Source: Ruegeria sp. ANG-R
GTDB lineage: Bacteria; Pseudomonadota; Alphaproteobacteria; Rhodobacterales; Rhodobacteraceae
Direction of reading: 5' to 3'
DNA: 64,000 nt
Assembly: GCF_000813985.1 (NCBI RefSeq)
Contig: NZ_JWLJ01000003.1
Coordinates: 124,001-188,000 of the forward strand
Shown here: piece after piece, positions 34,804 through 43,395 of the stretch
Numbering within the stretch: position 1 is the stretch's first letter
Layout of the letters: every line of letters starts with the position of its first letter
The notes under the pieces: model-generated
The model's database searches: none
Seen by the model: only the letters and a program-made list of their open reading frames with translations
Told to the model about the DNA's origin: nothing
Made by a program: the position numbers and the translations under genes

Positions 34804-36036
34804 TCACCCCTCGGTCGCGGGCGCGCCGCCCTGGAACGCGTTTCCGTTTGCATAATCGCAGGGGGCTTCCTGCATTTGCAGATGTAACCCGTCGCCATCG
34901 TAAGGGTTCGCGCGGGCAAGTTTTTCATCAACCTCGATACCAAGACCGGGTTCGGTCGGAGGCGTGACGAAGCCCTCCTCGACGCGGATGCTCCCCTTGA
35001 TCAATCGATCGTGGAAAGGGGTCTCGATGCTCTCGAGCAACAGCAGGTTGGGGATCGAGGCGGCCAGATGGATGTTGGCGGCCCACTCAACCGGTCCCGC
35101 ATAAAGATGGGGTGCCATCTGTGCATTGAAGACCTCTGCCATGGCCGCGACCTTCTTCATCTCCCATATGCCACCTGCCCGGCCAAGCGCGGGTTGAAGA
35201 ATTTCGGCGGCCCCGGCACGCAAGACCGCGCCAAATTCGGCTTTGGTCGTCATTCTCTCACCCGTTGCGACGGGGATGCGGACGTTGCGCGCGACACGGG
35301 CCATATCCTCGATCATGTCCGGGGGCGTGGGTTCTTCGAACCACAGCGGTGCGTAGGGCTCCAGCGCTTGCCCCAGGCGTATGGCTCCGGCAGTGTTGAA
35401 CTGACCGTGGGTGCCAAACAACAGGTCCGCCTTGTCGCCGACCGCTTCGCGGATGGCTTTGCAAAATGCAACTGACAGCGAGATATCGGACATCGCGGGC
35501 ATGTGCCCGCCGCGGATTGTGTAAGGCCCTGCCGGATCGAATTTGACTGCTGTATAGCCGCGCCGGACCATCTCTGCTGCGCAGTCTGCGGCCTGTTCTG
35601 GCGAGGTCCAGAAATCGGTCAGGTCATGCTGAGGAAGGGGGTACAGATAGGTGTAGGCCCGAATTCGGTCGTTCATCCGGCCACCCAGCAAGGCATAAAC
35701 AGGTCGGTCCCGATCTTTGCCGAGGATATCCCAACACGCGATCTCAAGCCCTGAAAATGCACCCATGACGGTCAGATCCGGGCGTTGCGTGAATCCACTA
35801 GAATATGCGCGGCGGAACATCAATTCGATATTCTCGGGGTTCTCCCCCAGCATATGACGTTCGAACACATCCCGGATCACATGTTTCATGGCGTCGGGAC
35901 CCACGGATGACGCGTAACACTCCCCCCATCCGGTGACGCCCGTATCGGTGGTGACCTTGACCAGAATCCAATAACGTCCACCCCAGCCCGGGGCCGGAGG
36001 GGCGGTAACGATGATATCGAGGTCTTGCAGCCTCAT
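34804..36036 (-). CDS. Mandelate racemase/muconate lactonizing (enolase superfamily) enzyme
   Basis: A 410-residue enolase-superfamily enzyme. The N-terminal capping domain ends near residue 120; the barrel has YTAVKFDPAGPY (general-base region), LLFGTHGQF (first metal ligand region), PLWFEEPTPPD, VATGERMTT and MAPHLYAGPVEWAANIH. The pattern suits sugar-acid dehydratases or galactarolactone cycloisomerase-type enzymes more than muconate cyclases. It overlaps the alcohol dehydrogenase gene by 4 nt. The substrate is probably an aldonic or aldaric acid or lactone; specificity cannot be fixed from sequence alone. Confidence 0.85.
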   Translation of the reverse strand: MRLQDLDIIVTAPPAPGWGGRYWILVKVTTDTGVTGWGECYASSVGPDAMKHVIRDVFERHMLGENPENIELMFRRAYSSGFTQRPDLTVMGAFSGLEIACWDILGKDRDRPVYALLGGRMNDRIRAYTYLYPLPQHDLTDFWTSPEQAADCAAEMVRRGYTAVKFDPAGPYTIRGGHMPAMSDISLSVAFCKAIREAVGDKADLLFGTHGQFNTAGAIRLGQALEPYAPLWFEEPTPPDMIEDMARVARNVRIPVATGERMTTKAEFGAVLRAGAAEILQPALGRAGGIWEMKKVAAMAEVFNAQMAPHLYAGPVEWAANIHLAASIPNLLLLESIETPFHDRLIKGSIRVEEGFVTPPTEPGLGIEVDEKLARANPYDGDGLHLQMQEAPCDYANGNAFQGGAPATEG

Positions 36037-37151
36037 GCGGCGCTCCCGCCGGAGCCTCGGTCTTCATCGAATATGATCACGTTGCGTTTGGCAGCACCGG
36101 TTTTGGTGTCTTCGATCGCCTCATTGATCTGCGACAACGTCCAACGACCCGAGATCAATTCATCCAGTTTCAGCCGCCCCTGTTCATAAAGGTCGATCAT
36201 CCAAGGGATATCACGCTGGATAACCACATCTCCCATCTTCGACCCGATCATACCCTGGCCCAACGCGGCCAGCACGACGGGCTCGTAGCTGGACATGTCA
36301 CCGGAATGAGGCATCCCGATCATGATCGCTTTGCCTCCCCGGCCAAGGTAACGTGGAGCCTGATCATAGGCTGGAATTGCACCCACGGTGATCAGAACCG
36401 CATCCGCGCCGCGCCCACCAAGCGCTTCATGCGCCGCCTTCCATGGCTGCTCGAGGCTGGCCAGAACGCCATGGGTCGCGCCGAATTCCTTTGCGATGTC
36501 CAGCTTGTCTTCGGACATGTCTACGGCGACGATGCGGCGTGCTCCGGCGATACGCGCGCCCTGAATGGCATTCAGTCCAACGCCCCCGGCACCGATCACA
36601 ACGACATCCTGCCCCGGGCGCAGCTTGGCTGCGTTGACCGCTGCCCCCACGCCCGTGATCACACCGCAGGACAGCAGACTGGCAAGCTCTTTGGGCAGCG
36701 TTTCGGGAATGCGGACGATCTGACGGTGGCTGACCACGACCTTCTCGGCGAAGGCTCCGCACGCCATGGCTTGCTCAAGCGGACCGCCATCGGCAGTCCG
36801 CAGCGGCCCCTTGACCGTATCATAGGGCGTTTCGCAAACGGTTGGCTTGCCACCGGCGCAGGACGGGCAAGAGCCGCAGGCGCGGATCAAGGTGACCACA
36901 ACGGGATCGCCAATCCTGAAATCTCCGGCACCGTCTCCAACTTTTGAAATCACCCCGGCCGCTTCGTGTCCGTAAACCGCGGGCAAGTGTCCACCCCACG
37001 CTCCGCTTGCGAACGAAATGTCCGAATGGCAGATCGCCACGGCGTCCAGCGTGACCTCAACCTCGCCCATTCCGGGGGGTGAAATCAGGATATCTTCGAT
37101 GACCAGTGGTTCGCCGAAGGCCCGGCACACGGCTGCTTTGATGGATTGCAT
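36033..37151 (-). CDS. Zinc-dependent alcohol dehydrogenase (MDR family)
   Basis: A 372-residue medium-chain dehydrogenase. Catalytic zinc ligands are in AICHSDISF (Cys) and VYGHEAAGVISKVG (His-Glu); the structural zinc site is CGSCPSCAGGKPTVC near residue 95. The Rossmann motif is VVVIGAGGVGLNAIQGA near residue 183, followed by an acidic residue in AVDMSEDKLD consistent with NAD preference. It is translationally coupled to the enolase-superfamily gene, so both probably act on one sugar-acid or polyol pathway, with the MFS transporter upstream as a possible uptake or export partner. Confidence 0.9.
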   Translation of the reverse strand: MQSIKAAVCRAFGEPLVIEDILISPPGMGEVEVTLDAVAICHSDISFASGAWGGHLPAVYGHEAAGVISKVGDGAGDFRIGDPVVVTLIRACGSCPSCAGGKPTVCETPYDTVKGPLRTADGGPLEQAMACGAFAEKVVVSHRQIVRIPETLPKELASLLSCGVITGVGAAVNAAKLRPGQDVVVIGAGGVGLNAIQGARIAGARRIVAVDMSEDKLDIAKEFGATHGVLASLEQPWKAAHEALGGRGADAVLITVGAIPAYDQAPRYLGRGGKAIMIGMPHSGDMSSYEPVVLAALGQGMIGSKMGDVVIQRDIPWMIDLYEQGRLKLDELISGRWTLSQINEAIEDTKTGAAKRNVIIFDEDRGSGGSAA

Positions 37152-37234
37152 ATCTTTCCCCGTTCCCTGTTGCGGTCACGGTGGCCCGTCGCAATCCAAC
37201 CTGCAAGGCGAAATCCGCCACGGATATGTCGTTG

Positions 37235-38434
37235 TTATGCCAATGCCGGACGAGGGCGCAGAAAAAGCAACAGCCCGATCGTCATCAGAACGAATGCCAG
37301 CAAGAACGGAGCGCCCGGCAGATAGACCGGAGCATCCCGGCCTGCGAAATACGCAAACACGTTGGTCATGACCAGCGGCGCTATGATCATCGACAGAGCA
37401 TGAAGCGACGTGAGGACACCCTGCAGCTCTCCTTGCTGGGAATCAGGTGTCGCGCGCGACATCATGGCCTGCAAGGCAGGGGTTACGACTGCCCCCAATG
37501 CGGTGACGGGGATCAGCATCAATGCGACCAGACCATTTGTCAGAAAACTCAGCAGCACGAAACTGACGATCTCGAATCCCATGCCCCAGATGATCGTGAC
37601 TCTTTCGCCCAAATAGCGTGTGGCGGGACGGATCAAACCGCCCTGAACTGCGGCCATCCCGATCCCGTAGACAGCCAGCGAAAGGCCGATCATCTGCGGT
37701 GACCAGCCGAAACGTTCCAGAGTGAAATAGGACCAGATGGCCGGATAGACGTAGATCGAGATCGAATACAGGAAATAGACCCACAACAAGGGTCGGATAC
37801 CGGGCAGGGAGGCGATTGCGCGCAACGATCCGGCAGGATTGGCGCGCCGCCAGTCGAAGGCACGGCGAGTCTTGTCGGTGATGGTTTCAGGCATGACCAA
37901 CAGTCCTAGAAGGAAACCTAATGCCGACAGAATGGCGGCGGCCCAAAATGGCGCACGTGTTCCAAACTCACTCAGCAACCCGCCCATCAGCGGACCGAGG
38001 ACGAAGCCCACCCCGAAGGCTGCGCCCAGAAGGCCGAAATTAGCAGCTTTTTCATGGGGTTTTGAAACATCCGCCATGAAGGCTGCGGCGGTGGAATGGG
38101 TCGCGGCAGTAACACCGCCGACAATCCGGCCCGCCAGCAGCAGCCAGATACTGCCAGCGATGGCCATCACCACATAATCCAGCGCCATGACAAAAAGAGA
38201 GATCAACAGGACCGTTCTTCGCCCATATGCGTCCGAGAGATTGCCCAAAACCGGTCCGAACAGGAATTGCATGGTCGCAAATGCGGTGCTCAGAATGCCG
38301 CCCCAGATCGCGGCCGAGGCAAGTGTGCCGCCCTGAACCTCGACGATCAGTTGCGGCATGATCGGCAGGACAAGTCCGATGCCCATCGCGTCGATCATCA
38401 CTGTCCCGAGGACAAACAGAAATGGCAGGCGCAT
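37235..38434 (-). CDS. Major facilitator superfamily transporter, TetA-like
   Basis: A 399-residue, twelve-helix transporter. The N-terminus FVLGTVMIDAMGIGLVLPIMP and the loop 2-3 motif GNLSDAYGRRTVLL match the TetA-type drug:H+ antiporter group; ATHSTAAAFMADVS and LGAAFGVGFVLGPLMGG are further family marks. ATG 38434 is preferred over 38494 because homologues begin MRLPFLFV and AGAGG is just upstream. Family membership does not show tetracycline export; in a catabolic neighbourhood it may be a metabolite exporter. It lies 83 nt upstream of the alcohol dehydrogenase gene. Confidence 0.88.
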   Translation of the reverse strand: MRLPFLFVLGTVMIDAMGIGLVLPIMPQLIVEVQGGTLASAAIWGGILSTAFATMQFLFGPVLGNLSDAYGRRTVLLISLFVMALDYVVMAIAGSIWLLLAGRIVGGVTAATHSTAAAFMADVSKPHEKAANFGLLGAAFGVGFVLGPLMGGLLSEFGTRAPFWAAAILSALGFLLGLLVMPETITDKTRRAFDWRRANPAGSLRAIASLPGIRPLLWVYFLYSISIYVYPAIWSYFTLERFGWSPQMIGLSLAVYGIGMAAVQGGLIRPATRYLGERVTIIWGMGFEIVSFVLLSFLTNGLVALMLIPVTALGAVVTPALQAMMSRATPDSQQGELQGVLTSLHALSMIIAPLVMTNVFAYFAGRDAPVYLPGAPFLLAFVLMTIGLLLFLRPRPALA

Positions 38435-38510
38435 GAAGCCTCTGAGTTTGGCTGTATCCGGACCGTAGCGGCGGGTCCGATCGGTTGAAAGCAAAGACTT
38501 TGCAGCCTGC

Positions 38511-39224
38511 CTATATCCGCTGCGAGATCTGATGCATCAACCCGGCCAGGTGTTCGGGATGCGAGAAAAACGGCGAGTGAGAGCTGTCGATGGTCAGGTT
38601 CATACCGGGGCCAGCACAGCGGGCCATTTGTGCCTGGTACTCGGTCGGAACTGTGCGGTCATCGGTGGTTCGGATATACCCTTTTGGAACGCGTGCGAAA
38701 TTCTCGCCGGTGTGCAGCGGGGTCGTTTGCGGCGCGATCGCCTGTGGACACAGGCGGCCGAACGCATAGGCCACAACTTCGCGCGGACAGTCGTGGTAGA
38801 ACAGATCATGCACCCGGTCCGGCACCACGGTATACGACAATCCGTCGGCAGATTTCTCGACCGCATCACCGATCAACTGGCGTGGCGCGCGTTTACGCAT
38901 CTCAACCATGGAAAGGCCGGATTGTGGGACATAGGCGCTTAGATAGATAAGGCCCTGCATGGCGTCCGGGTCAGCCTCGGCGGCGGCGCTGACGGGGTAG
39001 CCGCCCCACGAATGCCCGATGATGATTGTTTGCGGCGTTGAGGCTTTCAGAACCGCATCCCGACATGAATCGAGTGTTACATCCCGGATGGGCGTCGGAT
39101 CTGAACCATGGCTGGGCATATCGATGGCCCGGGCCGTATGCCCGAACGTGGTCAGTTCCGGGATCAGGTCACGCCAGCACCAGGCGCCGTGGCATGACCC
39201 GTGTATAAGCAAGAAGTCCGCCAA
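38511..39224 (-). CDS. Alpha/beta hydrolase (plant esterase-like)
   Basis: A 237-residue alpha/beta hydrolase. LLIHGSCHGAWCWRDLIPEL provides the oxyanion-hole HG motif, IIIGHSWGGYP near residue 69 the nucleophile Ser elbow, and the C-terminal DSSHSPFFSHPEHLA the catalytic His. The arrangement resembles methyl-esterase and hydroxynitrile-lyase-like proteins. The start is a TTG at 39224, supported by AAGGAG 7 nt upstream; no in-frame ATG fits. It follows the pcaD-like gene by 12 nt on the same strand. Substrate unknown. Confidence 0.85.
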   Translation of the reverse strand: MADFLLIHGSCHGAWCWRDLIPELTTFGHTARAIDMPSHGSDPTPIRDVTLDSCRDAVLKASTPQTIIIGHSWGGYPVSAAAEADPDAMQGLIYLSAYVPQSGLSMVEMRKRAPRQLIGDAVEKSADGLSYTVVPDRVHDLFYHDCPREVVAYAFGRLCPQAIAPQTTPLHTGENFARVPKGYIRTTDDRTVPTEYQAQMARCAGPGMNLTIDSSHSPFFSHPEHLAGLMHQISQRI

Positions 39225-39236
39225 CCTATTACTCCT

Positions 39237-40025
39237 TCAAATATGTCCGACCTCGGTCAGGAAGCTGCCGAGCAGTTCGGCGTATTCCTGAGGGCGCTCT
39301 ACGCAAGGCAGGTGACCTGCCTTGCGGATCAAAGCAAAGCGCGAGCCCGGGATCAGATCAACTGTCTCCCGTACCAGATCGGGTGGGGTCGAACCATCCT
39401 CGCTGCCTGCAATTCCAAGGGTCGGCAGGCGCAGCCCGCTGGTTGGAGTATAGAAATCCGTGCCCGAGATTGCAGCACAACAGCCGAGATAGCCCTCAAC
39501 CGGTTGCCGGACCATCATGTTACGCCACAAGGTCATTTGGGGGCTGGCGCGGAAAGACTTCGAGAACCACCGCTCCATTGTAGCGTCTGCCAAAGCTTCG
39601 ATCCCACCGGCGCGGACTGCCGCGATACGGTCTTGCCAGATTTTAGGTGTACCGATCTTGGCAGCTGTATTTGACAGAACCAGCGCGCGAATCTGGTCCA
39701 TCCGTTTCACCGCCAAGCCTTGTGCGATCATGCCACCGACCGAAAGGCCCACGAACACGCAGTCTTTGACCTCCAGATAGTCCAGCAGTCGTTCAGCATC
39801 ACGCACCAGATTTCCCATGGAATAGGGCGCAGGGGTTAGCGATGACAGTCCGTGCCCGCGTTTATCATACCTTATGATTCGCAAGCCCTTGGGAAGCAGA
39901 GGTAATATCGGGTCCCACAGGCGCATGTCCGTGCCGAGCGAGTTGGCAAACACAATGGGCGCGCCGCAGGCTTCACCGTCAATCCGGTAGTGTATCCCCA
40001 GGTCTGAGAGGTCAGCGATATGCAT
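39237..40025 (-). CDS. pcaD: 3-oxoadipate enol-lactonase-like hydrolase
   Basis: A 262-residue alpha/beta hydrolase. PIVFANSLGTDMRLWDPIL, IRYDKRGHGLSS, VFVGLSVGGMIAQGLA (nucleophile Ser near residue 93) and LIRKAGHLPCVERPQEYAE (catalytic His) match PcaD, which hydrolyses 3-oxoadipate enol-lactone in the beta-ketoadipate pathway. No other pca gene (pcaC, pcaB, pcaG/H) is in the window, so it may be an orphan paralog with a different lactone or ester substrate. The sugar-acid genes downstream would be compatible with a lactonase role. Confidence 0.75.
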   Translation of the reverse strand: MHIADLSDLGIHYRIDGEACGAPIVFANSLGTDMRLWDPILPLLPKGLRIIRYDKRGHGLSSLTPAPYSMGNLVRDAERLLDYLEVKDCVFVGLSVGGMIAQGLAVKRMDQIRALVLSNTAAKIGTPKIWQDRIAAVRAGGIEALADATMERWFSKSFRASPQMTLWRNMMVRQPVEGYLGCCAAISGTDFYTPTSGLRLPTLGIAGSEDGSTPPDLVRETVDLIPGSRFALIRKAGHLPCVERPQEYAELLGSFLTEVGHI

Positions 40026-40099
40026 GTATAAATTCCCCGTCTGCTCAGGGTGTCGGCTGAAAGACTACAACCGGATTTTGCACCGGTCGTAACCGATTG

Positions 40100-41074
40100 T
40101 CAGGTCAGGAATTCCAACGCCTGTTCGAAGATTTGCGGGTCAACGTTGCCACCCGAGGCCACGACGATTACCGCATCCGCTTCGATCTGGTCCTTGCGAA
40201 ACAGGGCTGAGGCGAGCGAGACCGCACCACCCGGTTCCAGCACGATTTTGAGGCGGAGAAAGGCGAGGGCCATGGCGTGCAAGGCTTCCTGTTCGGAGAC
40301 CGCAAGGCCGGGTCCACAGAGCCGCTGCAGAATCGGAAAGGTAATTTGCCCCGGCTGTGGTGTCAGGATCGCGTCGCAGATATTGCCGGACGTGGCATCG
40401 TTGCTTTGGATTGCTCCTGTCGTCAGCGAGCGTTTCACATCTTCGAACCCTTCGGGTTCGCACGGTCGGGCGCGCAGGCCGGGCGCGTGACGTTCCAGCG
40501 CAAGCGCTATGCCGGATGTCAGCCCGCCGCCGCCGCAACAGATCAGAACATCCCCTTCGGTCACGCCCAACTGTCGCGCCTGTCGGGCCAGTTCCAGCCC
40601 CGCTGTCCCCTGGCCCGCGATGACCTGTGGCTCATCGTAGGGCCTGATGAGGGTCAACCCGCGTTGGGCGGCTAATGCTTCACCGATCTCTTCCCGGCTT
40701 TCGTTTGCGCGGTCATAAAGGACGACCTCGCTCCCCAGCGCGCGGGTGTTTTCAATTTTTAGCTTTGGCGCATCCGAAGGCATGACGATGACCGACGATA
40801 TTCCGTGCTGCGCCGCTGCGTAAGCTACGCCCTGCGCGTGATTGCCCGAGGAATAGGCGATAACGCCCCGGCTGCGCGCCGTGTCGTCCAGCGCTGAGAT
40901 CGCGGACCACGCGCCGCGAAACTTGAAGCTGCCGGTGTGTTGCAGGCATTCCGGCTTCACCAGCACCCGGCGGCCCGCGAGTTCGTCCAGAAAAGGCGAT
41001 GATAGCAGCGGTGTCTCGCGTACATGACCTTTCAGTCGTTCAGCGGCGGCTTCGATCATGTCTATGCTGCTCAT
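40100..41074 (-). CDS. PLP-dependent threonine/serine dehydratase-like enzyme
   Basis: A 324-residue fold-type II PLP enzyme. The PLP lysine is in HTGSFKFRGAWSA near residue 50; SSGNHAQGVAYAA binds the carboxylate, and CCGGGGLTSGIALA near residue 182 is the phosphate-binding loop. It lacks the C-terminal ACT domain of biosynthetic IlvA, so it is a catabolic threonine dehydratase, serine racemase or ectoine-catabolism (EutB)-type enzyme. It overlaps the upstream hydrolase gene by 4 nt. The neighbouring genes do not contain other ectoine-degradation enzymes, so the generic name is kept. Confidence 0.87.
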   Translation of the reverse strand: MSSIDMIEAAAERLKGHVRETPLLSSPFLDELAGRRVLVKPECLQHTGSFKFRGAWSAISALDDTARSRGVIAYSSGNHAQGVAYAAAQHGISSVIVMPSDAPKLKIENTRALGSEVVLYDRANESREEIGEALAAQRGLTLIRPYDEPQVIAGQGTAGLELARQARQLGVTEGDVLICCGGGGLTSGIALALERHAPGLRARPCEPEGFEDVKRSLTTGAIQSNDATSGNICDAILTPQPGQITFPILQRLCGPGLAVSEQEALHAMALAFLRLKIVLEPGGAVSLASALFRKDQIEADAVIVVASGGNVDPQIFEQALEFLT

Positions 41075-41898
41075 GTGGCGTCCAGTATCTTGTGAATCAG
41101 GTCAAGGGATTGCGGTTCGTTCAGAAAAGGAACATGACCCCGGTCAGGCACCCCGGCTGAGATCAATCCGGTGTGTCGGGCGTGCATGTCCTGCAGTGTA
41201 GCCGCGCTCAGCAGATCAGAGTTCGCACCCCGGATCACGCCGGTCGGGATATTGCGCAGCGCATCGAACAAAGGCCACAAGTCTGGCGCAGGAGAGATGG
41301 CGGCCTGTTCGATCAGCGCTTGCCGCAGGGCGGGATCATAGCGCAATTCCAGCCCGGTATCTGTCTGGATATACTGGAATTCGACCTGCTGTCTCCAGAT
41401 GTGCTGAGGGACGCCGGGGAACTGAGGGGCCATCATCCGGTGCAGGGCCTCAGCGGCTTCGTCATAAGAGGCAGAGGCCGGACGGTTGCCGACATAGTTC
41501 ATGATTTTGGCGATGCCTTCGGGTTCGATCACTGGCCCGACATCGTTTAGGATAACACCCGCCAGACGGTCAGGATGACCGGCGGCCAGAGCCATCGCAA
41601 TCAGACCTCCGCGCGACGTGCCCAGCAGCGTCACCTTGCGCAGCCCCAGATGGTCCATAAGTTCGGTTACATCCTGCCCTTCGCGCAAAATGTTGTAGTT
41701 CAGATACTCCGCGTCGAAATCGGATTTCCCGCGCCCGCGATAGTCCATCGTGATCATCCGCAGATGGCGCATATGGGGTGCCAGAAACGAAAAATCGAGG
41801 CTGTTACGGGTCAGACCCGCCAGACAGAGCAGAGGCTGACCCGCGCCCGTATCCTCATAGTAAAGGCGCTTGTCGTCCGAGGTGGTGAAGAACGTCAT
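41071..41898 (-). CDS. Alpha/beta fold hydrolase
   Basis: A 275-residue hydrolase. LLCLAGLTRNSLDFSFLAPH, MITMDYRGRGKSDFD, VTLLGTSRGGLIAMALA (nucleophile Ser near residue 100) and VPDRGHVPFLNEPQSLDL (catalytic His) are the expected landmarks. ATG 41898 is chosen because it overlaps the TGA of the dehalogenase by 4 nt; the frame upstream is the dehalogenase in another phase. It is the middle gene of a three-gene coupled set (dehalogenase, hydrolase, dehydratase), which suggests a shared catabolic purpose. Substrate not identifiable. Confidence 0.87.
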   Translation of the reverse strand: MTFFTTSDDKRLYYEDTGAGQPLLCLAGLTRNSLDFSFLAPHMRHLRMITMDYRGRGKSDFDAEYLNYNILREGQDVTELMDHLGLRKVTLLGTSRGGLIAMALAAGHPDRLAGVILNDVGPVIEPEGIAKIMNYVGNRPASASYDEAAEALHRMMAPQFPGVPQHIWRQQVEFQYIQTDTGLELRYDPALRQALIEQAAISPAPDLWPLFDALRNIPTGVIRGANSDLLSAATLQDMHARHTGLISAGVPDRGHVPFLNEPQSLDLIHKILDAT

Positions 41899-42584
41899 CG
41901 AAGCCCTGCCAATTGCGGAATCGTTGTCAGGTCTGGCAGCACATGGGCAGGTTTCCACGGCAGACGGTCCATCGGCTCGGCCATGCGGTTCACCCAGGCG
42001 GTGACAAATCCATAACCGCTGGCGCCGGCTGCGTCCCAGCCGTTGGAACTGACGAACAGTACTTCATCCCGCGCGCACCCAAATCGTTTCTGCACCAGAT
42101 CGTAGACGCTGGAATGGGGTTTGAAGACACCAACGCTTTCGACCGACAGGACATCGTCAAGTACATCTCCGATCCCTGCCGATTGAACTGCACCATCCAG
42201 CATCGGGGGTGATCCGTTGGACAGGATGGCGGTTTGCATCCCTCCGGCCTTCAGCGCGCTCAGCATCTCGGGGACTTCGGGATAGGCTTGAAGCTGCCAA
42301 TAGAGATCCAGCAGACGCTGCCGAAGGGCGGAATCCCCTTGCAGACCAACCGCTTCCAGCGCCCAATCCAGCCCATCCTGGGTCACGTCCCAAAAGTCGC
42401 AATGCGCATCAGCCACGGCCCGCAGCCAGGTATATTGCAGCTGTTTCAGACGCCAGTGACCGGCCAGTTCCGGCCATTTCTCTGCCAAGGCTCCGAAACC
42501 CGGCTCGGCCGCGGCCTGCCGGGCGGCGGCCGCCACGTCAAACAGCGTGCCATACGCGTCGAATACACAAGTGGTGATAGCCAT
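41895..42584 (-). CDS. (S)-2-haloacid dehalogenase, HAD type II
   Basis: A 229-residue HAD-superfamily protein that should hydrolyse L-2-haloacids to D-2-hydroxyacids. The nucleophile Asp9 is in VFDAYGTLFDV; the Ser/Asn motif II is ILSNGSPPML; the motif III Lys is in VFKPHSSVYDLV; and the family-specific SSNGWDAAGASGYG is complete. The helical cap lies between motifs I and II as in L-DEX. It is the first gene of a three-gene minus-strand operon. Activity on halogenated acids is a family-based prediction; related substrates are possible. Confidence 0.9.
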   Translation of the reverse strand: MAITTCVFDAYGTLFDVAAAARQAAAEPGFGALAEKWPELAGHWRLKQLQYTWLRAVADAHCDFWDVTQDGLDWALEAVGLQGDSALRQRLLDLYWQLQAYPEVPEMLSALKAGGMQTAILSNGSPPMLDGAVQSAGIGDVLDDVLSVESVGVFKPHSSVYDLVQKRFGCARDEVLFVSSNGWDAAGASGYGFVTAWVNRMAEPMDRLPWKPAHVLPDLTTIPQLAGLR

Positions 42585-42708
42585 CCGGTCCTCCCTGATC
42601 GGGCGCAGGTAAGCACAACCGGTTCCAGGGTTAAAGAGGTCAGGGTTTACAATGCTGTGTCAGCCTCTAGGCTGCGCCGTTCATTTCTTTCCAGGCGCAG
42701 GGGCCATC

Positions 42709-43137
42709 ATGACAGCAATCAAACAAGGCGACACGGTTCGCATCCACTACACCGGAACTCTGCTGGATGGCAAAGTCTTCGACAGCTCCGACGGGCGCGA
42801 TCCGCTGGAGTTTGCGGTTGGGTCCGGTCAGATTATCAAGGGCCTTGATGCTGCGTTGCCGGGCATGGAGGTCGGTGAGAAGAAGCGCGTCGAGATCGAT
42901 TGTGTTGACGCCTATGGTCCGATCAATCCGGGTATGCGCCAGCAGATTCCTCGCGAAGGTATCCCGGATGACATTCCGTTGGAGCCCGGCACACAGTTAC
43001 AGATGCAAACACCCGATGGCCAAGCCTTACCCGTGACCGTTGTTGAGGCCGATGAGGCGACGGTGACCTTGGATGCAAATCATCCGCTGGCGGGGCAGGA
43101 TCTGATCTTTGATATTGAAATCGTCTCGATCAACTGA
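42709..43137 (+). CDS. FKBP-type peptidyl-prolyl cis-trans isomerase, SlpA/SlyD-like
   Basis: A 142-residue cytoplasmic prolyl isomerase. The N-terminus VRIHYTGTLLDGKVFDSS, PLEFAVGSGQIIKGLDAALPGM and the insert-in-flap chaperone domain (about residues 72-122) give the SlyD/SlpA layout; the chain re-enters the FKBP fold in HPLAGQDLIFDIEIVSI. It lacks the metal-binding His-rich tail of SlyD. The start at ATG 42709 matches the family N-terminus. It is a lone gene, convergent with a small membrane-protein gene. Confidence 0.93.
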   Translation: MTAIKQGDTVRIHYTGTLLDGKVFDSSDGRDPLEFAVGSGQIIKGLDAALPGMEVGEKKRVEIDCVDAYGPINPGMRQQIPREGIPDDIPLEPGTQLQMQTPDGQALPVTVVEADEATVTLDANHPLAGQDLIFDIEIVSIN

Positions 43138-43147
43138 CGCGATCGGA

Positions 43148-43336
43148 TCAAAGCCCAGGTATCTGTGACAACCAAGGCTCAACCGCGTCCCGCACGGGCG
43201 GTTGAGTCAGGAACACAAAGGCAATCAGAAGCGTAGTGAGGACGAGCATCAAAAGACGTACACGTCCACTTCCTGACTTGCGTTTGAAAGCTGGCGAGCG
43301 CGCGTTGCTCGCAAGGATCTGATCAAGTTTACTCAT
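43148..43336 (-). CDS. Small single-span membrane protein, function unknown
   Basis: A 62-residue protein: a basic N-terminal part with SPAFKRKSGSGRVR, one transmembrane helix (LLMLVLTTLLIAFVFL) and a short tail ending in WLSQIPGL. The positive charges before the helix predict a cytoplasmic N-terminus. ATG 43336 has an AGGG about 9 nt upstream. It lies between FKBP and fabI, on the fabI strand 59 nt after that gene, so it may be the last gene of the fab transcript. I do not recognise a family. Confidence 0.6.
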   Translation of the reverse strand: MSKLDQILASNARSPAFKRKSGSGRVRLLMLVLTTLLIAFVFLTQPPVRDAVEPWLSQIPGL

Positions 43337-43395
43337 ATCGTAATCCCTGCAGGGCAAAGATGGTCAAATCTTGGCGCCCGCAGGGAAAGATATGG

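Noticed and set aside
37235..38434. Naming the MFS gene tetA as a tetracycline-resistance determinant
   Set aside because: It matches the TetA-type subgroup only; the context is chromosomal and catabolic, with no TetR partner or mobile element.
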